NCBI GenBank assembly: GCA_958296075.1
Contig: CATQHW010000002.1
Span: 186,001 to 250,000, forward strand
Origin: an uncultured Spirochaetia bacterium
GTDB taxonomy: Bacteria; Spirochaetota; Spirochaetia; SZUA-6; Bin103
DNA length: 64,000 nucleotides
Direction: 5' to 3'
The translations under genes and the position numbers were made by a program. Positions 1 to 12,000 of this stretch are shown here, one piece after another. The first letter of the stretch is position 1, and each line of letters opens with the position of its first letter. The notes beneath the pieces were generated by a model, which ran no database searches, was not told the origin of the DNA, and was given only the letters and a program-made list of their open reading frames with translations.

Positions 1-1239
1 CTGACCGAGCAGGAGGCGGCCGACATCACCGCGCACCTGGTCACCTTCCGCGACGACTCGTACGCCCCGCCACCGCCCGTGGATGAGGAGCTGGTCGCCG
101 AGATCGTGACCGACTTTCTGGCCAAGACCGCGCCGCCCAGCATCGCCCGCGAGCAGGCGGCCGCCATGGATCTCGGCGCCAAGCTCAACTACGCCGGCGA
201 GCGGTTGATCCGCCAGTACGGCTGCTTCGGCTGTCACGAGATACCCGGGTTCGAGGGAGCCAAGCCGATCGGCACCGAGCTGACGGCGATCGGCAGCAAG
301 CCGCTGCACCAGTTCGACTTCGGCTTCCTGCACGTCGAGCACTCGCGCTACGCGTGGTGGACGCAGAAGATGAGCGACCCGCGCTCCTTCGACGAGCACA
401 AGGAGCTGGCGCCGGACGCGCTGCTGCGCATGCCGAACTTCGGCTTCACCGATCGACAGGTCGAGGCGGTGGTCACCGCGCTGGCCGGGTTCACGGAGGC
501 CGACGCCGAGTTGACGCGGATCGTGCCGCGCACGCCGGAGAACCTGGCGGTCGAGCGCGGACAGCAGCTCGTGCGGGCCAACAACTGCCAAGCGTGCCAC
601 GTCATCGAAGGCGAGGGCGGTTCCATCGCGCCGACCGTCACCGACTGGCTGCAGCGCTTCCGCGGTCAGGGAGCGGCGGCGGCGGAGGCGGCCACCGCCG
701 GCTTCGTTCCGCCCAACCTGATCGGCGAGGGCGCCAAGGTGAAGACCGACTGGCTGTTCGAGTTCCTGCACCGTCCGTCCGAGATACGCCCGTGGTTGGT
801 GGCGCGCATGCCGACATTCGGCTTCACGGCCGGCGAGATCAACGATCTGGCCCGCTACTTCAGCGCGCTCGACCGGCAGGAGTTCCCGTTCGTGGACCGG
901 GTCGAGCCGGCGCTCACCGGAGAGGAGCTGGCGGCGGCTCAGACGCTCTTCTCACCCGACTTCTTCAACTGCACCACCTGTCACATCCAGGCCGGCCGCA
1001 CGCCGGCGGGCAGCCCCGACCGCTGGGCGCCCGACTTCGCGCTCGCCGCCGAGCGGCTCAAGCCGCAGTGGATCATCGACTGGATCGGCGATCCGCAGGC
1101 GCTGCTGCCCGGCACCAGGATGCCGACCTTCTATCCGCAGGCGACGCCCCGGCAGATACTGGGCGGCGACGCCGACCGCCAGATCCGGGTGCTGCGCGAC
1201 TACATCCTGACGATCGGCCGGGACGCCGCCGGCCGGTAG
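1..1239 (+). CDS. tri-haem c-type cytochrome (5' end outside window)
   Basis: The frame is open from base 1, so the N-terminus is missing and 412 codons are visible. The first visible residues (LTEQEAADITAHL) look like the last helix of another cytochrome c domain. Three CxxCH haem sites follow, at about codons 75 (CFGCH), 196 (CQACH) and 324 (CTTCH). Each is followed by an RMPxF-type segment (RMPNFGF, RMPTFGF, RMPTFYP) that can supply the axial methionine, so the protein is a string of mono-haem modules. It probably carries electrons in the periplasm or at the membrane, toward an oxidase such as the one encoded at 23.8-27.8 kb. A membrane-protein gene starts 13 bp downstream. The exact partner complex is not identifiable. 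Confidence 0.85.
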   Translation: MTEQEAADITAHLVTFRDDSYAPPPPVDEELVAEIVTDFLAKTAPPSIAREQAAAMDLGAKLNYAGERLIRQYGCFGCHEIPGFEGAKPIGTELTAIGSKPLHQFDFGFLHVEHSRYAWWTQKMSDPRSFDEHKELAPDALLRMPNFGFTDRQVEAVVTALAGFTEADAELTRIVPRTPENLAVERGQQLVRANNCQACHVIEGEGGSIAPTVTDWLQRFRGQGAAAAEAATAGFVPPNLIGEGAKVKTDWLFEFLHRPSEIRPWLVARMPTFGFTAGEINDLARYFSALDRQEFPFVDRVEPALTGEELAAAQTLFSPDFFNCTTCHIQAGRTPAGSPDRWAPDFALAAERLKPQWIIDWIGDPQALLPGTRMPTFYPQATPRQILGGDADRQIRVLRDYILTIGRDAAGR

Positions 1240-1252
1240 GGGACCGGCGGCG

Positions 1253-2086
1253 TTGCTGCTTCGCCTGTCCGCCTCGGTCTTCCTGTCGTTCGGCGGTCTC
1301 TACCCGCTCTGGCTGTGGGTCAACCGGCGCGACGCCATCGACCACGGGTTCACCCGCTTCAACCTGGGTCTGGGCGCGGTGGTGTTGGGCTTGGGCGTGC
1401 TGCTGGTCACCCTGGTCCCGAGCGAAGGTCCGCCGGCGAGCGAAGGTCCGCCGGGCGGCGAAAGTGCGCCGAGCGGCGTCGTGAGCCGGCCGTGGCTGGC
1501 CGTGGTCTGGCTGGGCGCCGCGCTGGGCGCGGCCGCCTACGCGTGGCACCGGCGTCCGTGGGCGGTCGCTGCGTGCGCGGTCCCGCCGGCGGTCGGCGTG
1601 CTCGTGCTGATCGACGGCCTTGCCGGCACGCCGGCGGCGGGCGGTCTGGCGGCCGCCGCCACGACCACCGTAATCGGCGGTATCGCGCTGGCTGGCTCAA
1701 TGTACACGATGGTGCTCGGCCACCACTACCTCAATGCCGAGAAGATGCCGACCCGGTATCTGGGCAAGGCGATCGCCGTCTACGCGGTCGTGCTGACGGT
1801 TCGTCTGATCTGGGACGCGGCGATGATCGCCGCGGGCGAGGTGACGATCGGCGGCATCGAGCGCCCGATGCGCGACTTCGCTCTCAGCATCGACGGCATG
1901 TTCGTCTGGATCGCGCTCTTCTTCGGGACGGTGCTGCCGCTGGTGGTCTGCTGCCTGGCCGGCGCGGCGGTGCGCGCCAAGTCGACGCAGGCGGCGACCG
2001 GGCTGCTGTACGTGGCCGTGAGCGCCGCGATCATCGGCGAGGCGAGCTATCGGTTCGATCTGTTTTCATACGGTCTGGCGCTGTGA
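1253..2086 (+). CDS. polytopic membrane protein, function unknown
   Basis: 277 residues with a TTG start 13 bp after the cytochrome stop codon. I count roughly seven hydrophobic segments. A low-complexity loop near residues 57-75 is encoded by an 18-bp tandem repeat. A segment around residue 155 (LGHHYLNAEKMP) is polar and His-rich between membrane spans and could be a ligand or quinone site, but that is speculation. Its stop codon overlaps the next start (GTGA), so the genes are probably co-translated. The neighbouring cytochrome suggests a respiratory role. I do not recognise the family. Confidence 0.7.
   Translation: MLLRLSASVFLSFGGLYPLWLWVNRRDAIDHGFTRFNLGLGAVVLGLGVLLVTLVPSEGPPASEGPPGGESAPSGVVSRPWLAVVWLGAALGAAAYAWHRRPWAVAACAVPPAVGVLVLIDGLAGTPAAGGLAAAATTTVIGGIALAGSMYTMVLGHHYLNAEKMPTRYLGKAIAVYAVVLTVRLIWDAAMIAAGEVTIGGIERPMRDFALSIDGMFVWIALFFGTVLPLVVCCLAGAAVRAKSTQAATGLLYVAVSAAIIGEASYRFDLFSYGLAL
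1421..1474 (+). repeat. 18-bp tandem repeat, about 3 copies, in coding sequence
   Basis: Two near-identical 18-bp units (AGCGAAGGTCCGCCGGCG type) at 1421-1438 and 1439-1456 are followed by a degenerate third at 1457-1474. They encode SEGPPA-like residues in a loop between membrane spans. The unit is a multiple of three, so copy-number change keeps the frame. Confidence 0.75.
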
Positions 2087-2553
2087 GCGGCAAGCGGAGC
2101 GGCGGCGCGCTGGCGCTGGCGTGGACGTGCGCCGCCTGCGGCGAGGCGAACGGGTCGCGGCCGGCGGGTGACGGCGTGGAGTGCGACCGGTGCGGGACGG
2201 CGGTTGCGGTGGAGGAGCCGCACCGTCAGTTCCGCCGGTGCGCGGTATGCTCTTCGACGCGGCTCTACCGGCAGCGCGACTTCAACCGCTTCCTGGGACT
2301 GGCCGTGGTGGCCGCCGGCGCGGTGCTGGTGCCGTTCACCTACGGGATCAGCCTGCCGGTGGTGTTCCTGATCGACGTGATCCTCTACCGGCGCGTGGCC
2401 GAGATGGCCGTCTGCTACCTCTGCCGCGCCGAGTATCGGGGCATCGAGGTACCGAAGCGCATCCTGCCGTTCCGCCACCACCTGGCAGCCGGCTACGAGA
2501 AGCGGCGCGAGCGGCGGCTGGAGCAGGCCGGGCGGCGCTCCGAGCGCCGGTAA
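2083..2553 (+). CDS. small membrane protein with paired zinc-ribbon cysteines
   Basis: 156 residues. The GTG start at 2083 overlaps the upstream stop as GTGA, which decides the start. The N-terminal half has CAAC (about residue 13), CDRC and CAVC pairs, a zinc-ribbon-like pattern. One hydrophobic hairpin follows (about residues 70-100), then a further cysteine pair (CYLC) and a very basic tail rich in Arg. Probably a cytoplasm-facing zinc-ribbon membrane protein expressed with the two upstream genes. Function unknown. Confidence 0.7.
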   Translation: MSGKRSGGALALAWTCAACGEANGSRPAGDGVECDRCGTAVAVEEPHRQFRRCAVCSSTRLYRQRDFNRFLGLAVVAAGAVLVPFTYGISLPVVFLIDVILYRRVAEMAVCYLCRAEYRGIEVPKRILPFRHHLAAGYEKRRERRLEQAGRRSERR

Positions 2554-2639
2554 GGGCGCGCGGACCGACATCTGGCCGCCGAGAGAGAAACGGCCACGTA
2601 AATACCGGATAAGTCACGTTATCGGGCGATCGTGTTGAC

Positions 2640-2800
2640 GTCCGATCGACGGTGGTCGACAGCGGTTGGCCGAGATCGCGCTCCAGCGTCGGAATCTGGC
2701 GGCTGACGGCGCTGGGAGTGACGAACAGCGCGTGCGCCGGTGGCCGTCACCGAGCCCAGCCGGCGACGGTCACGAAGGCGTGCATGGCGTTGAGCAGGGC
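2640..2800 (-). pseudogene. decayed N-terminal fragment of a LysR-type regulator
   Basis: On the minus strand the frame gives LLNAMHAFVTVA. After two compensating frameshifts it gives LFVTPSAVSRQIPTLERDLG, the recognition-helix signature of LysR-type helix-turn-helix domains. Only this domain remains and an in-frame stop separates the parts. The AT-rich promoter-like region of the giant gene follows on the other side. Whether the original regulator controlled a neighbour cannot be told. Confidence 0.6.
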
Positions 2801-2861
2801 GGGCTCATCAGCGTTCCACTCGTGATTTTTTGGAAACTGTGGTCATCGGAGAAATCAGCAG

Positions 2862-2908
2862 TTGACCATCGTTTCGCAATCCCATAATTAATCAATCCTC
2901 CTAATTAT
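2862..2908 (+). promoter_or_regulatory. AT-rich promoter-like region with a 7-bp inverted repeat
   Basis: A local AT-rich island in very GC-rich DNA, upstream of the giant gene. TTGACC at 2862-2867 is followed after 15 bp by CATAAT (2883-2888), a plausible sigma70-type pair with short spacing. ATAATTA (2884-2890) and TAATTAT (2902-2908) form an inverted repeat with an 11-bp spacer overlapping the -10 position, as an operator might. Confidence 0.4.
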
Positions 2909-3032
2909 TGTAGTAGACTATCGGGTCAAGCACGCGGCAGGCGACGTTCGAGCGGAAGGAAAGGTTCCTGAACTTAACTAAATTAGCATGCAGAGTCGGA
3001 GGATGAACCCCGGAGGTCGGCAGGGGAACAGG

Positions 3033-3048
3033 TGGCACGCTTCTTGTA
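3033..3048 (+). promoter_or_regulatory. sigma54-like -24/-12 element
   Basis: TGGCACG-CTTC-TTGTA matches the sigma54 consensus TGGCACG-N4-TTGCW at every conserved base except T for C in the -12 element. It lies 18 bp before the GTG of the giant gene. Transcription from it would start near 3059, inside the purine-rich Shine-Dalgarno tract (3049-3060), leaving almost no leader. That weakens the assignment. Confidence 0.3.
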
Positions 3049-3066
3049 GGGGGAGAGGGGTGCTCA

Positions 3067-6000
3067 GTGCCACGTAGCGCCGGCCGGGTAGGCACGGCCC
3101 GCGCCGTGGCGGCGGTGGCGGTGCTTGCCGCGCTGCTGGGCTTGCCGGCCCCGGTGAGCGGGGACAGCGGGCCGACGGTAACGCTGGCGGTGGCGGCCAG
3201 CGCGATCGCGGAGGACGGCGGCACGACGACGGTGTCGGCGACGCTGAGCAATGCGTCGAGCGCGGCGACGACGGTGACGGTGACCGCGGTGGACGGGGCG
3301 TATACGGTGGGGTCGGACGCGACGATCACGATCGCCGCGGGTGAGACGGCGAACGCGGCGGACACGGCGACGATCACGGCGGTGAACGACGCCATCGACA
3401 ACGTGGGCAACCGCTCGGTGACGGTGACGGGGACGGCGCAGAACAGCCAGGGCGTGGGGACGGTGATGGGAGCGGCGCTGACGCTGACCGACGACGAGGC
3501 GACGCCGGCGGCGACGCTGGCGCTGAGCCCGGCGACGATCGCCGAGCACGACGGGACGAACGCGGGGTCGAGCACGGTGACGGCGACGCTGAACCGTGCG
3601 TCGAGCGAGGCGGTGACGCTGACGGTGGCGGCGACGGCGGGGACGAACGCGGCCGCGAGCGACTTCAGTCTGTCGAGCGCGAAGACGCTGACCATCGCGG
3701 CGGGAGCGACCAGCAGCACCGGCACGGTGACGGTGACGGCGGTCAATAACACGACGGACGCGCCGGACAAGGAAGTGACGGTAGCGGCGACCGTGAGCGG
3801 GGATAGCGGCGTGGCGGCGCCGGCGAGCGTGACGCTGACGATCGAGGACGACGAAGCGGCGCCGGGCGTGACGCTGGCGGTGGCGGACGCGGCGATTGCG
3901 GAGGACGGCGGCACGACGACGGTGACCGCGACGCTGACCCATGCGTCGAGCGCGGCGACGACGATCACGGTGACGGCGGTGGCGAACGCCTACACGGTGG
4001 GGTCGGACGCGACCATCACGATCGCCGCGGGTGAGACGGCGAACGCGACCGACAGCGTGACGATCACGGCGGTGGACGACGACATCGACAACGTGACGGC
4101 CCGCACCGCCACGGTGTCGGCGTCGGCGTCGAACAGCCAGGGCAGCGGCAGCGTGACCGGCGTGACGCTGACGTTGACCGATGACGAAGCGACGCCGGCG
4201 GCGACGCTGGCGCTGAGCCCGGCGACGATCGCCGAGAGCGGGACGGGCAACGCGACGACGGTGACCGCGACGCTGAGCGGCAAGTCGAGCGCGGCGGTGA
4301 CGCTGACGGTGTCGGCGACGGGCGCGACCGCGGCGGCCGGAGACTTCAGTCTGTCGAGCGCCAAGACGCTGACCATCGCGGCCGAGGCGACGACCAGCAC
4401 CGGTACGGTGACGGTGACGGCGAACGACGACACGACCGACGAGGCGGACGAGACGGTGACGGTCGCGGCGGCGGTGTCGGGTACCAGCGGGGTGGCGAAC
4501 CCGACGAGCCGGACGCTCACCATCACCGACGACGATCCGGCGCCGTCGCTGTCGATCGATTCGCCGAGCGTGACCGAGGGGGACAGCGGCTCGAAGAACC
4601 TGACCTTCACGGTGACGCTGAGCGCGGCCAGCGGCAAGCGGGTGACGGTGGATTACGTCGATGCGGGCGGCGGCAGGGCAACCCCGGGGACCGACTACAC
4701 CGCCATCGCCGGCGGCACGCTGACCTTCGAGCCCGGGGACACCGAGGAGACCTTCGACGTGTCGGTAATGGGGGACACCGACGGCGAACGCGACGAGGAC
4801 ATCCTGGTGACCTTGAGGAACGCCACCAACGCCACGATCGGGACGGCCAGGGGCACCGGCACGATCACCGACGACGACGCCGCGCACGCGGTGTCGATCG
4901 ACTCGCCGACCGTGGAGGAGCGCGACAGCGGCACCCGGACGCTGACTTTCACGGTCACGCTGACCCGGGCGCACGAGCAGACGGTGTTTGCGTATCTTCG
5001 CGATGCCGGAACGGGGACGGCGACGCCGGGGACGGACTACACGGCGTTCGCCCCGCGGTGGGTCCGTTTACGTCCCGGCGAGACCGAGAGTACGGTTTCG
5101 ATCTCGGTGACCGGCGATCGGGTGAAGGAGCCGGACGAGACCGTGGTGCTCGAGATAATCGCGGTGTGGCGGAACCGCGCGACCATCTCGACGCGGTTCG
5201 GGACCGGCACGATCACCGACGACGACACGACGCCGGGGCTTTCGATCTCGTCGCCGCAGGTGACCGAGGGAAACAGCGGGTCGGCGACGCTGACCTACGC
5301 CGTGACCCTGAGCGCGGCGATCTCCGAGCGGGTGACGGTCGACTACGCCGACGCGGGGACGGGCACGGCGACCTCGCGGACCGACTACGCTCCGATCGCC
5401 GGCGGGACGCTGACCTTCGCGGCGAACGAGACCAGCAAGACGATCGCGGTGTCGGTGACCGGCGACGCCACGGTGGAGCCGCACGAGACCGTGGCTGTGC
5501 GTCTGAGCAATGCCTCGGGCGCCACGATCCTGACCGCGACCGGCACCGGCACCATCGTCAACGACGACGGCGCCTCGTCGATTTCGATCTCCTCGCCGAC
5601 CGTGGTCGAGGGGACCGGCGGGTCGTCGTCGCTGCTGCGGTTCACCGTGACTCTGAGCAGCGCGCGCTCGCAGGAGGTGGCCGCGAGCCTGAGGGACGCG
5701 CTGACCGGCACGGCGACGCCAGGGCGCGACTACGGCGACTTTCGGGGGAGCTCCCATCCGCTGACGTTCTTGCCCGGCGAGGTCAGCAAGACGTTCGATT
5801 TGGCCGTGGTAGCCGATTCGCGCGACGAGCCGAACGAGACGGTCGTCCTGTTGGCCAGCGAGTTCCTTGTACCGAACAGCCCGCGCGTGACTGGCACGGG
5901 GACGATCACGGACGACGACCCGACGCCGACGCTGTCCATCGACTCGCCGAGCGTCAACGAAGGCGACAGCAGCACCCGGATGCTCGAGTGGACGGTGAGC

Positions 6001-9000
6001 CTGAGCGCGGCGAGCGGGCGCGATGTGACCGTGGCCTACGCCCAGGGCACGGGCGGAACCGCAACCTCGGGGACGGACCACACGGCGCTCGCCGGGGGGA
6101 CGCTGACCTTCGCGCCGGGCGACACCATTAAGACCTTCGGCGTGTCGGTGAACGGCGACACCGACGAAGAGCCGAACGAGACGGTGGTCGCGACGCTGAG
6201 CAGCGCGACGAACGCGACGCTCTCGACGGCCACCGGCACGGGGACGATCGTCAACGACGACGGCGTTCTCGTCTCCATCGACTCGCCGAGCGTGACCGAG
6301 GGCGACAGCGGTTCGAAGAACCTGACGTTCACGGCGACCCTGAGCACGGCCAGCACCGGGCAGGTGACGGTGGACTACGCCGACGCCGGGACCGGCACGG
6401 CGGCCTCGGGGACGGACTACACGGCGATCACCGGCGGCACGCTGACCTTCGCGGCGGGGACGACCAGCCAGACCTTCGACGTGTCGGTGACCGGCGACGC
6501 GGTGGACGAGGGCGACGAGACCATCCTGGTGACGCTGAGCGACGCTTCCGGGGCGACGATTTCGGCGGCGACCGGGACCGGGACGATCACGGACAACGAC
6601 GGCGCGCCGACGCTGTCCATCGATTCGCCGAGCGTGACCGAGGGGGACAGCGGCTCGAAGAACCTGACCTACACGGTGACCCTGAGTCCGGCGAGCGGGC
6701 AGCGGGTGACGGTGAACTACGCCGACACGGAGACGGGCACGGCGCTTGCCGGGGTGGACTACACCACGGTCACCGGCGGGAGCCTGACCTTCGCGGCGGG
6801 GACGACGAGCCAGACATTCGATGTGTCGGTCGTGGGCGATGTCCTCCCCGAGGCGGACGAGACGATCCTGGCGACGCTGAGCGGCCCGGCCAACGCGGTC
6901 GTATCGAGCACGGCGGGAACGGGAACCGGCACGATCACCGACGATGATCCGCTGCCGGCGCTGTCGATCGACTCGCCGAGCGTGAACGAAGGGAACAGCG
7001 GGTCGACGACCCTGACCTACACCGTGACGCTGAGCGAGTCGAGCGGGCGGGCGGTGACCGTGGACTGGGCGGAGGGGACGGGCGGCACGGCCACTTCGGG
7101 GACGGACTACACGGCGATCACCGGCGGGACGCTCACCTTCGCGGCGGGGACCACCAGCCAGACCTTCGACGTGTCGGTGACCGGCGACACCGACAACGAG
7201 TCATACGAGACCATCGTGGTGACGCTGAGCAACGCCTCGGGCGCCACCATCGCGACGGGGACGGGGACCGGCACGATCGCCAACGACGACGGACATCTGC
7301 TTTCCATCGACTCCCCGAGCGTGGAAGAGGGGGACAGCGGCTCGAAGAACCTGACGTTCACCGTGACGTTGAGTCCGGCGAGTTCGCAGCAGGTGACCGT
7401 AGCGTACGCGGACGCGGGAACCGGGACGGCGACTTCGGGGACAGACCACGCCGCGCTCGCCGACGGGACGCTGACCTTCGCGGCGAACGAGACCAGCAAG
7501 ACGATCACGGTCTCGGTGACCGGAGACGGCTCGGACGAGGAGAGCGAGACCATCCTGGTGACGTTGAGCAACGCGCTCGGGGCGACAATCTCGACGGCGA
7601 CCGGCACCGGCACGATCACCGACAACGACGAGGTACCGTCGCTGTCGATCGGCTCGCCGAGCGTGGCGGAGGGCAACAGCGGCTCGGCGACACTGACCTT
7701 CAAGGTGACGCTGAGTCCGGCGAGCGGCAAACAGGTAACGGTAAACTATGCGGATGCGGGCACGGGGACGGCGACCTCCGGGACCGACTACACGGCGATT
7801 ACCGGCGGGACGCTGACCTTCGCGGCGGGGACGACGAGCCAGACGTTCGACGTGTCGGTGACGGGCGACACCGACGACGAGGCGAACGAGACGATCGTGG
7901 TATCGCTGAGCAGCCCGACGAACGCGACCGTGTCGAGCACGGGCGGAACGGGCACCGGCACGATCATAGACGACGACGGCACCCCCTCCTTCTCGATCAG
8001 TTCGCCGAGCGTGATCGAGGGGAACAGCGGCTCGGCGACGCTGACCTACGCGGTGACGCTGTTCCCGGCAAGCGCGGAACAGCTACGGGTGCGTTTCTCG
8101 GACGCGGGGACCGGCACCGCGACGTCGGGAACGGACTACGCTCCGTTCCGGCTGCGGTGGCTCCATTTCGCAGCCGGCGAGACGCGCAAGACGGTGTCCG
8201 TTTCGGTGACCGGCGACACGGTGAAGGAACCGAACGAGACCGTGGTGGCGGAACTGTACCTCGCGAGCGATGCGACCGGCGCGACGATCGGTACGCGGTA
8301 CGGGACCGGCACGATCACCGACGACGACACGACGCCGGGGCTTTCGATCTCGTCGCCGCAGGTGACCGAGGGGAACAGCGGGTCGGCGACGTTGACCTAT
8401 AAGGTGACGCTGACTGCGGCGGCCAGCCGGCAGGTGACGGTGTCCTACGCCGATGCGGGGACGGGGACGGCGACCTCGGGGACCGACTACACCGCGATCA
8501 CCGGCGGGACGCTGACCTTCGCGGTGGGCGACACCGAGAAGACCTTTGGCGTGTCGGTGACCGGCGACACGGACGTCGAACCGCACGAGACGGTGGTGGC
8601 GCGTCTGAGCGCCGCCTCGGGCGCGACGATCCTGACCGCGACGGGGGTCGGCACCATCGCCAACGACGACGGCGCCTCGACGCTCTCGATTTCGTCGCCG
8701 ACCGAGACCGAGCCGACCGAGATCAATCTGGCCGATTTAGGACGGACCGTCCCGATGCGGTTCACGGTAACCCTGGGCGCGGCGCGCTCGCAGCCGGCGC
8801 AGGTGTGGTGGTGGGACACGGGGACCGGCACGGCGACCGCGGGCTCCGACTATACAGGTACGGGCGTCACCGCTCCGGGCGTCCGGTCGCTGACCTTCGG
8901 CGCGGGGGAAGTCAGCAAGACCGTCGACATCGGCATGCGGGACGACAGTTTCGACGAACCGGACGAAACCATCGTGCTCGCGGTGAGCGAAGCCGCGAAC

Positions 9001-12000
9001 GGGCAGCCGCGGGTGACCGGGACGGGAACGATCAAAGACGACGACGATCCGCCCACGTTTTCGATCGACTCGCCGAGCGTGACCGAGGGGGACGCCGGCT
9101 CGGCGACGCTGACCTACACCGTGCACATGACCGGGGCCAGTTCAAGACAAGTAACCGTGGACTACGCGGACGCGGGGACGGGGACGGCGATCTCGGGAAC
9201 GGACTACGAGGCCATCACCGGCGGCACCTTCACCTTCGCTGCCAGGACACTGGGCGGGTCGGCCACGTTCGACGTATCGGTGACGGGGGACACCGTGGAC
9301 GAGCCCGACGAGACCATCCTGGTGGCGCTGAGCAATCCGACGAACGCGACCGTGTCGAGCACCGCTGGGACTGGCACCGGCACGATCACCGACGACGATC
9401 CGCCGTCCCTATCGATCGACTCGCCAACGGTCACCGAGGGCGGCGCCGGTTCGACGGTCACGATGAAATTCACGGTGAGTCTGAGTTCGGCGAGCGAGGA
9501 GGACGTGAGTTTCAACATCGCGGATGTGAAGTCGGGTACCGCTACGAGTGGTACGGACTACCGCGAGTGGGGTCCCTTTTCACCGCAATTCGCGCCCGGA
9601 ACAACCACTCGAACATTCAATATCGTAGTGAACGGAGACGAGCTCGACGAGGCGGACGAGACGATCCTGCTCCGGCTGAGCAACCCGACGAACGCCACCA
9701 TCGCGACGGCCGACGGCACCGGCACCATCACCGACGACGACCCTTCGCCGACGCTGTCGATCGACACGCCGACCGTGAACGAGGGCGATACCGGCTCCGC
9801 CACGATGACCTACACCGTGACGCTCGATCCGGCGAGCGGGCAGCAGGTGACCGTGGACTACGAGGACGCCGGGACCGGGACGGCGACCTCGGGGACGGAC
9901 TACGGGGCCATCAGCAAAGGGACGCTGACCTTCGTGGCCGGGGAGACGAGCAAGACCTTCGATGTTTCCGTGACCGGAGACACCCTGGACGAGGTCCATG
10001 AAACCGTCCTGGTGACGCTGAGCAATCCGACGAACGCGACCGTATCGAGTACGGCGGGGACCGGGACGGGCACGATCACGGACGACGACGGCGTGCCGAC
10101 GCTGTCGATCAGCTCGCCGAGCGTCACTGAGGGCGACAGCGGCTCGGTGAACCTGACCTACACGGTGACGCTGGATACGGCGAGCGGGAAACAGGTAACG
10201 GTGGCCTATGCGGACGCGGGCACGGGGACGGCGACTTCGGGGACGGACTACACGGCCATCACGGGCGGGACGCTGACCTTCGTGGCGGGGACGACGAGCC
10301 AGACCTTCGACGTCTCGATCACCGGGGACGCGATGGACGAGCCGAACGAGACCATCCTGGTGACGCTGAGCGGCCCGACGAACGCGGTGGTCTCGACCAC
10401 GGCGGGGACCGGGACGGGCACGATCACCGACGACGACGATCCACCGGAGGTGAGGCTGGCGCTGGCGGACGCGTCGATCTCCGAGAACGCTGGGACGACG
10501 ACGGTGAGTGCGACGCTGGGCCATGCGTCGAGCGCGGCGACGACGGTGACGGTGAGGGCGGTGGCGGACGCGTACACGGTGGGGTCGGACGCGACGATCA
10601 CGATTGCGGCGGGAGAGACGGCGAACGCGACCGACAGCGTGACGATCACGGCGGTGGACGACGACGTCGACAACGTGACGGCGCGCACCGCCACGGTGTC
10701 GGCGACGGCATCGAACAGCCAGGGCATCGGCAGCGTGGCCGGCGTGACGCTGACGCTCACCGACGACGAGCCGACGCCCACCGTGGCGCTGGCCCTGTCG
10801 GAACCGGATGCGACGGCGCCGGACACCATCGACGAGAGCGGGACGGACAACGCGACGACGGTGACCGCGACGCTGAGCGGCAAGTCGAGCGCGGCGGTGA
10901 CGCTGACGGTGTCGGCGACGGGTGCGACTGCGGCGGCGGGCGACTTCACGCTGTCGAGCGCCAGGACGCTGACCATCGCGGCGGGAGCGACCAGCAGCAC
11001 CGGCACGGTGACGGTCGCGGCGGTGGACGACACGACGGACGAGGCGGACGAGACGGTGACGGTGTCGGCGACGGTGTCGGGAACCAGCGGGGTGGCGAAC
11101 CCGACGAGCCGGACGCTCACCATCACGGACGACGACGATCCGCCGGAGGTGAGGCTGGCGCTGGCGGCTGCCTCGATCGCGGAGAACGGCGGGACGACGA
11201 CGGTGAGTGCGACGCTGACCCATGCGTCGAGCGCGGCGACGACGGTGACGGTGACGGCGGTGGCGGACGCGTACACGGTGGGGTCGGACGCGACGATCAC
11301 GATTGCGGCGGGAGAGACGGCGAACGCGACGGACACGGCGACGATCAACGCGGAGGACGACGCGGTGGACAACGTGGGCAACCGCGCGGTGACGGTGACG
11401 GGGACGGCGCAGAACAGCCAGGGCGTGGGGCCGGTGACGGGAGCGGCGCTGACGTTGACCGATGACGAGGCGACGCCAACGGCGACGCTGGTGTTGAGTC
11501 CGGCGACGATCGACGAGCACGACGGGACGAACGTGGGGTCGAGCACGGTGACGGCGACGCTGAACCGAGCGTCGAGCGAGGCGGTGACGCTGACGGTGGG
11601 GGCGACGGCGGGGACGAACGCGGCGGCGGGCGACTTCAGTCTGTCGAGCGCGCAGACGCTGACCATCGCGGCCGGGGCGACCAGCAGCACCGGCACGGTG
11701 ACGGTGACGGCGGTCGATGACACGACGGACGCGCCGGACAAGGAAGTGACGGTGTCGGCGGCGGTGAGCGGCGACAGCGGGGTGGCGGCGCCGGCGAGCG
11801 TGACGCTGACGATCGAGGACGACGAGGCGGCGCCGGAGGTGACGTTGGAGGTGGCGGCGAGTTCGATCTCGGAGAACGGCGGGACGACGACGGTGAGTGC
11901 GACGTTGGGCCATGCGTCGAGCGCGGCGACGACGATCACGGTGACGGCGGTGGCGAACGCCTACACGGTGGGGTCTGACGCGACGATCACGATTGCGGCG

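Noticed and set aside
2666..2887. 73-codon plus-strand frame upstream of the giant gene
   Set aside because: Lies antisense over the LysR remnant, lacks a ribosome-binding site and has no recognisable sequence.
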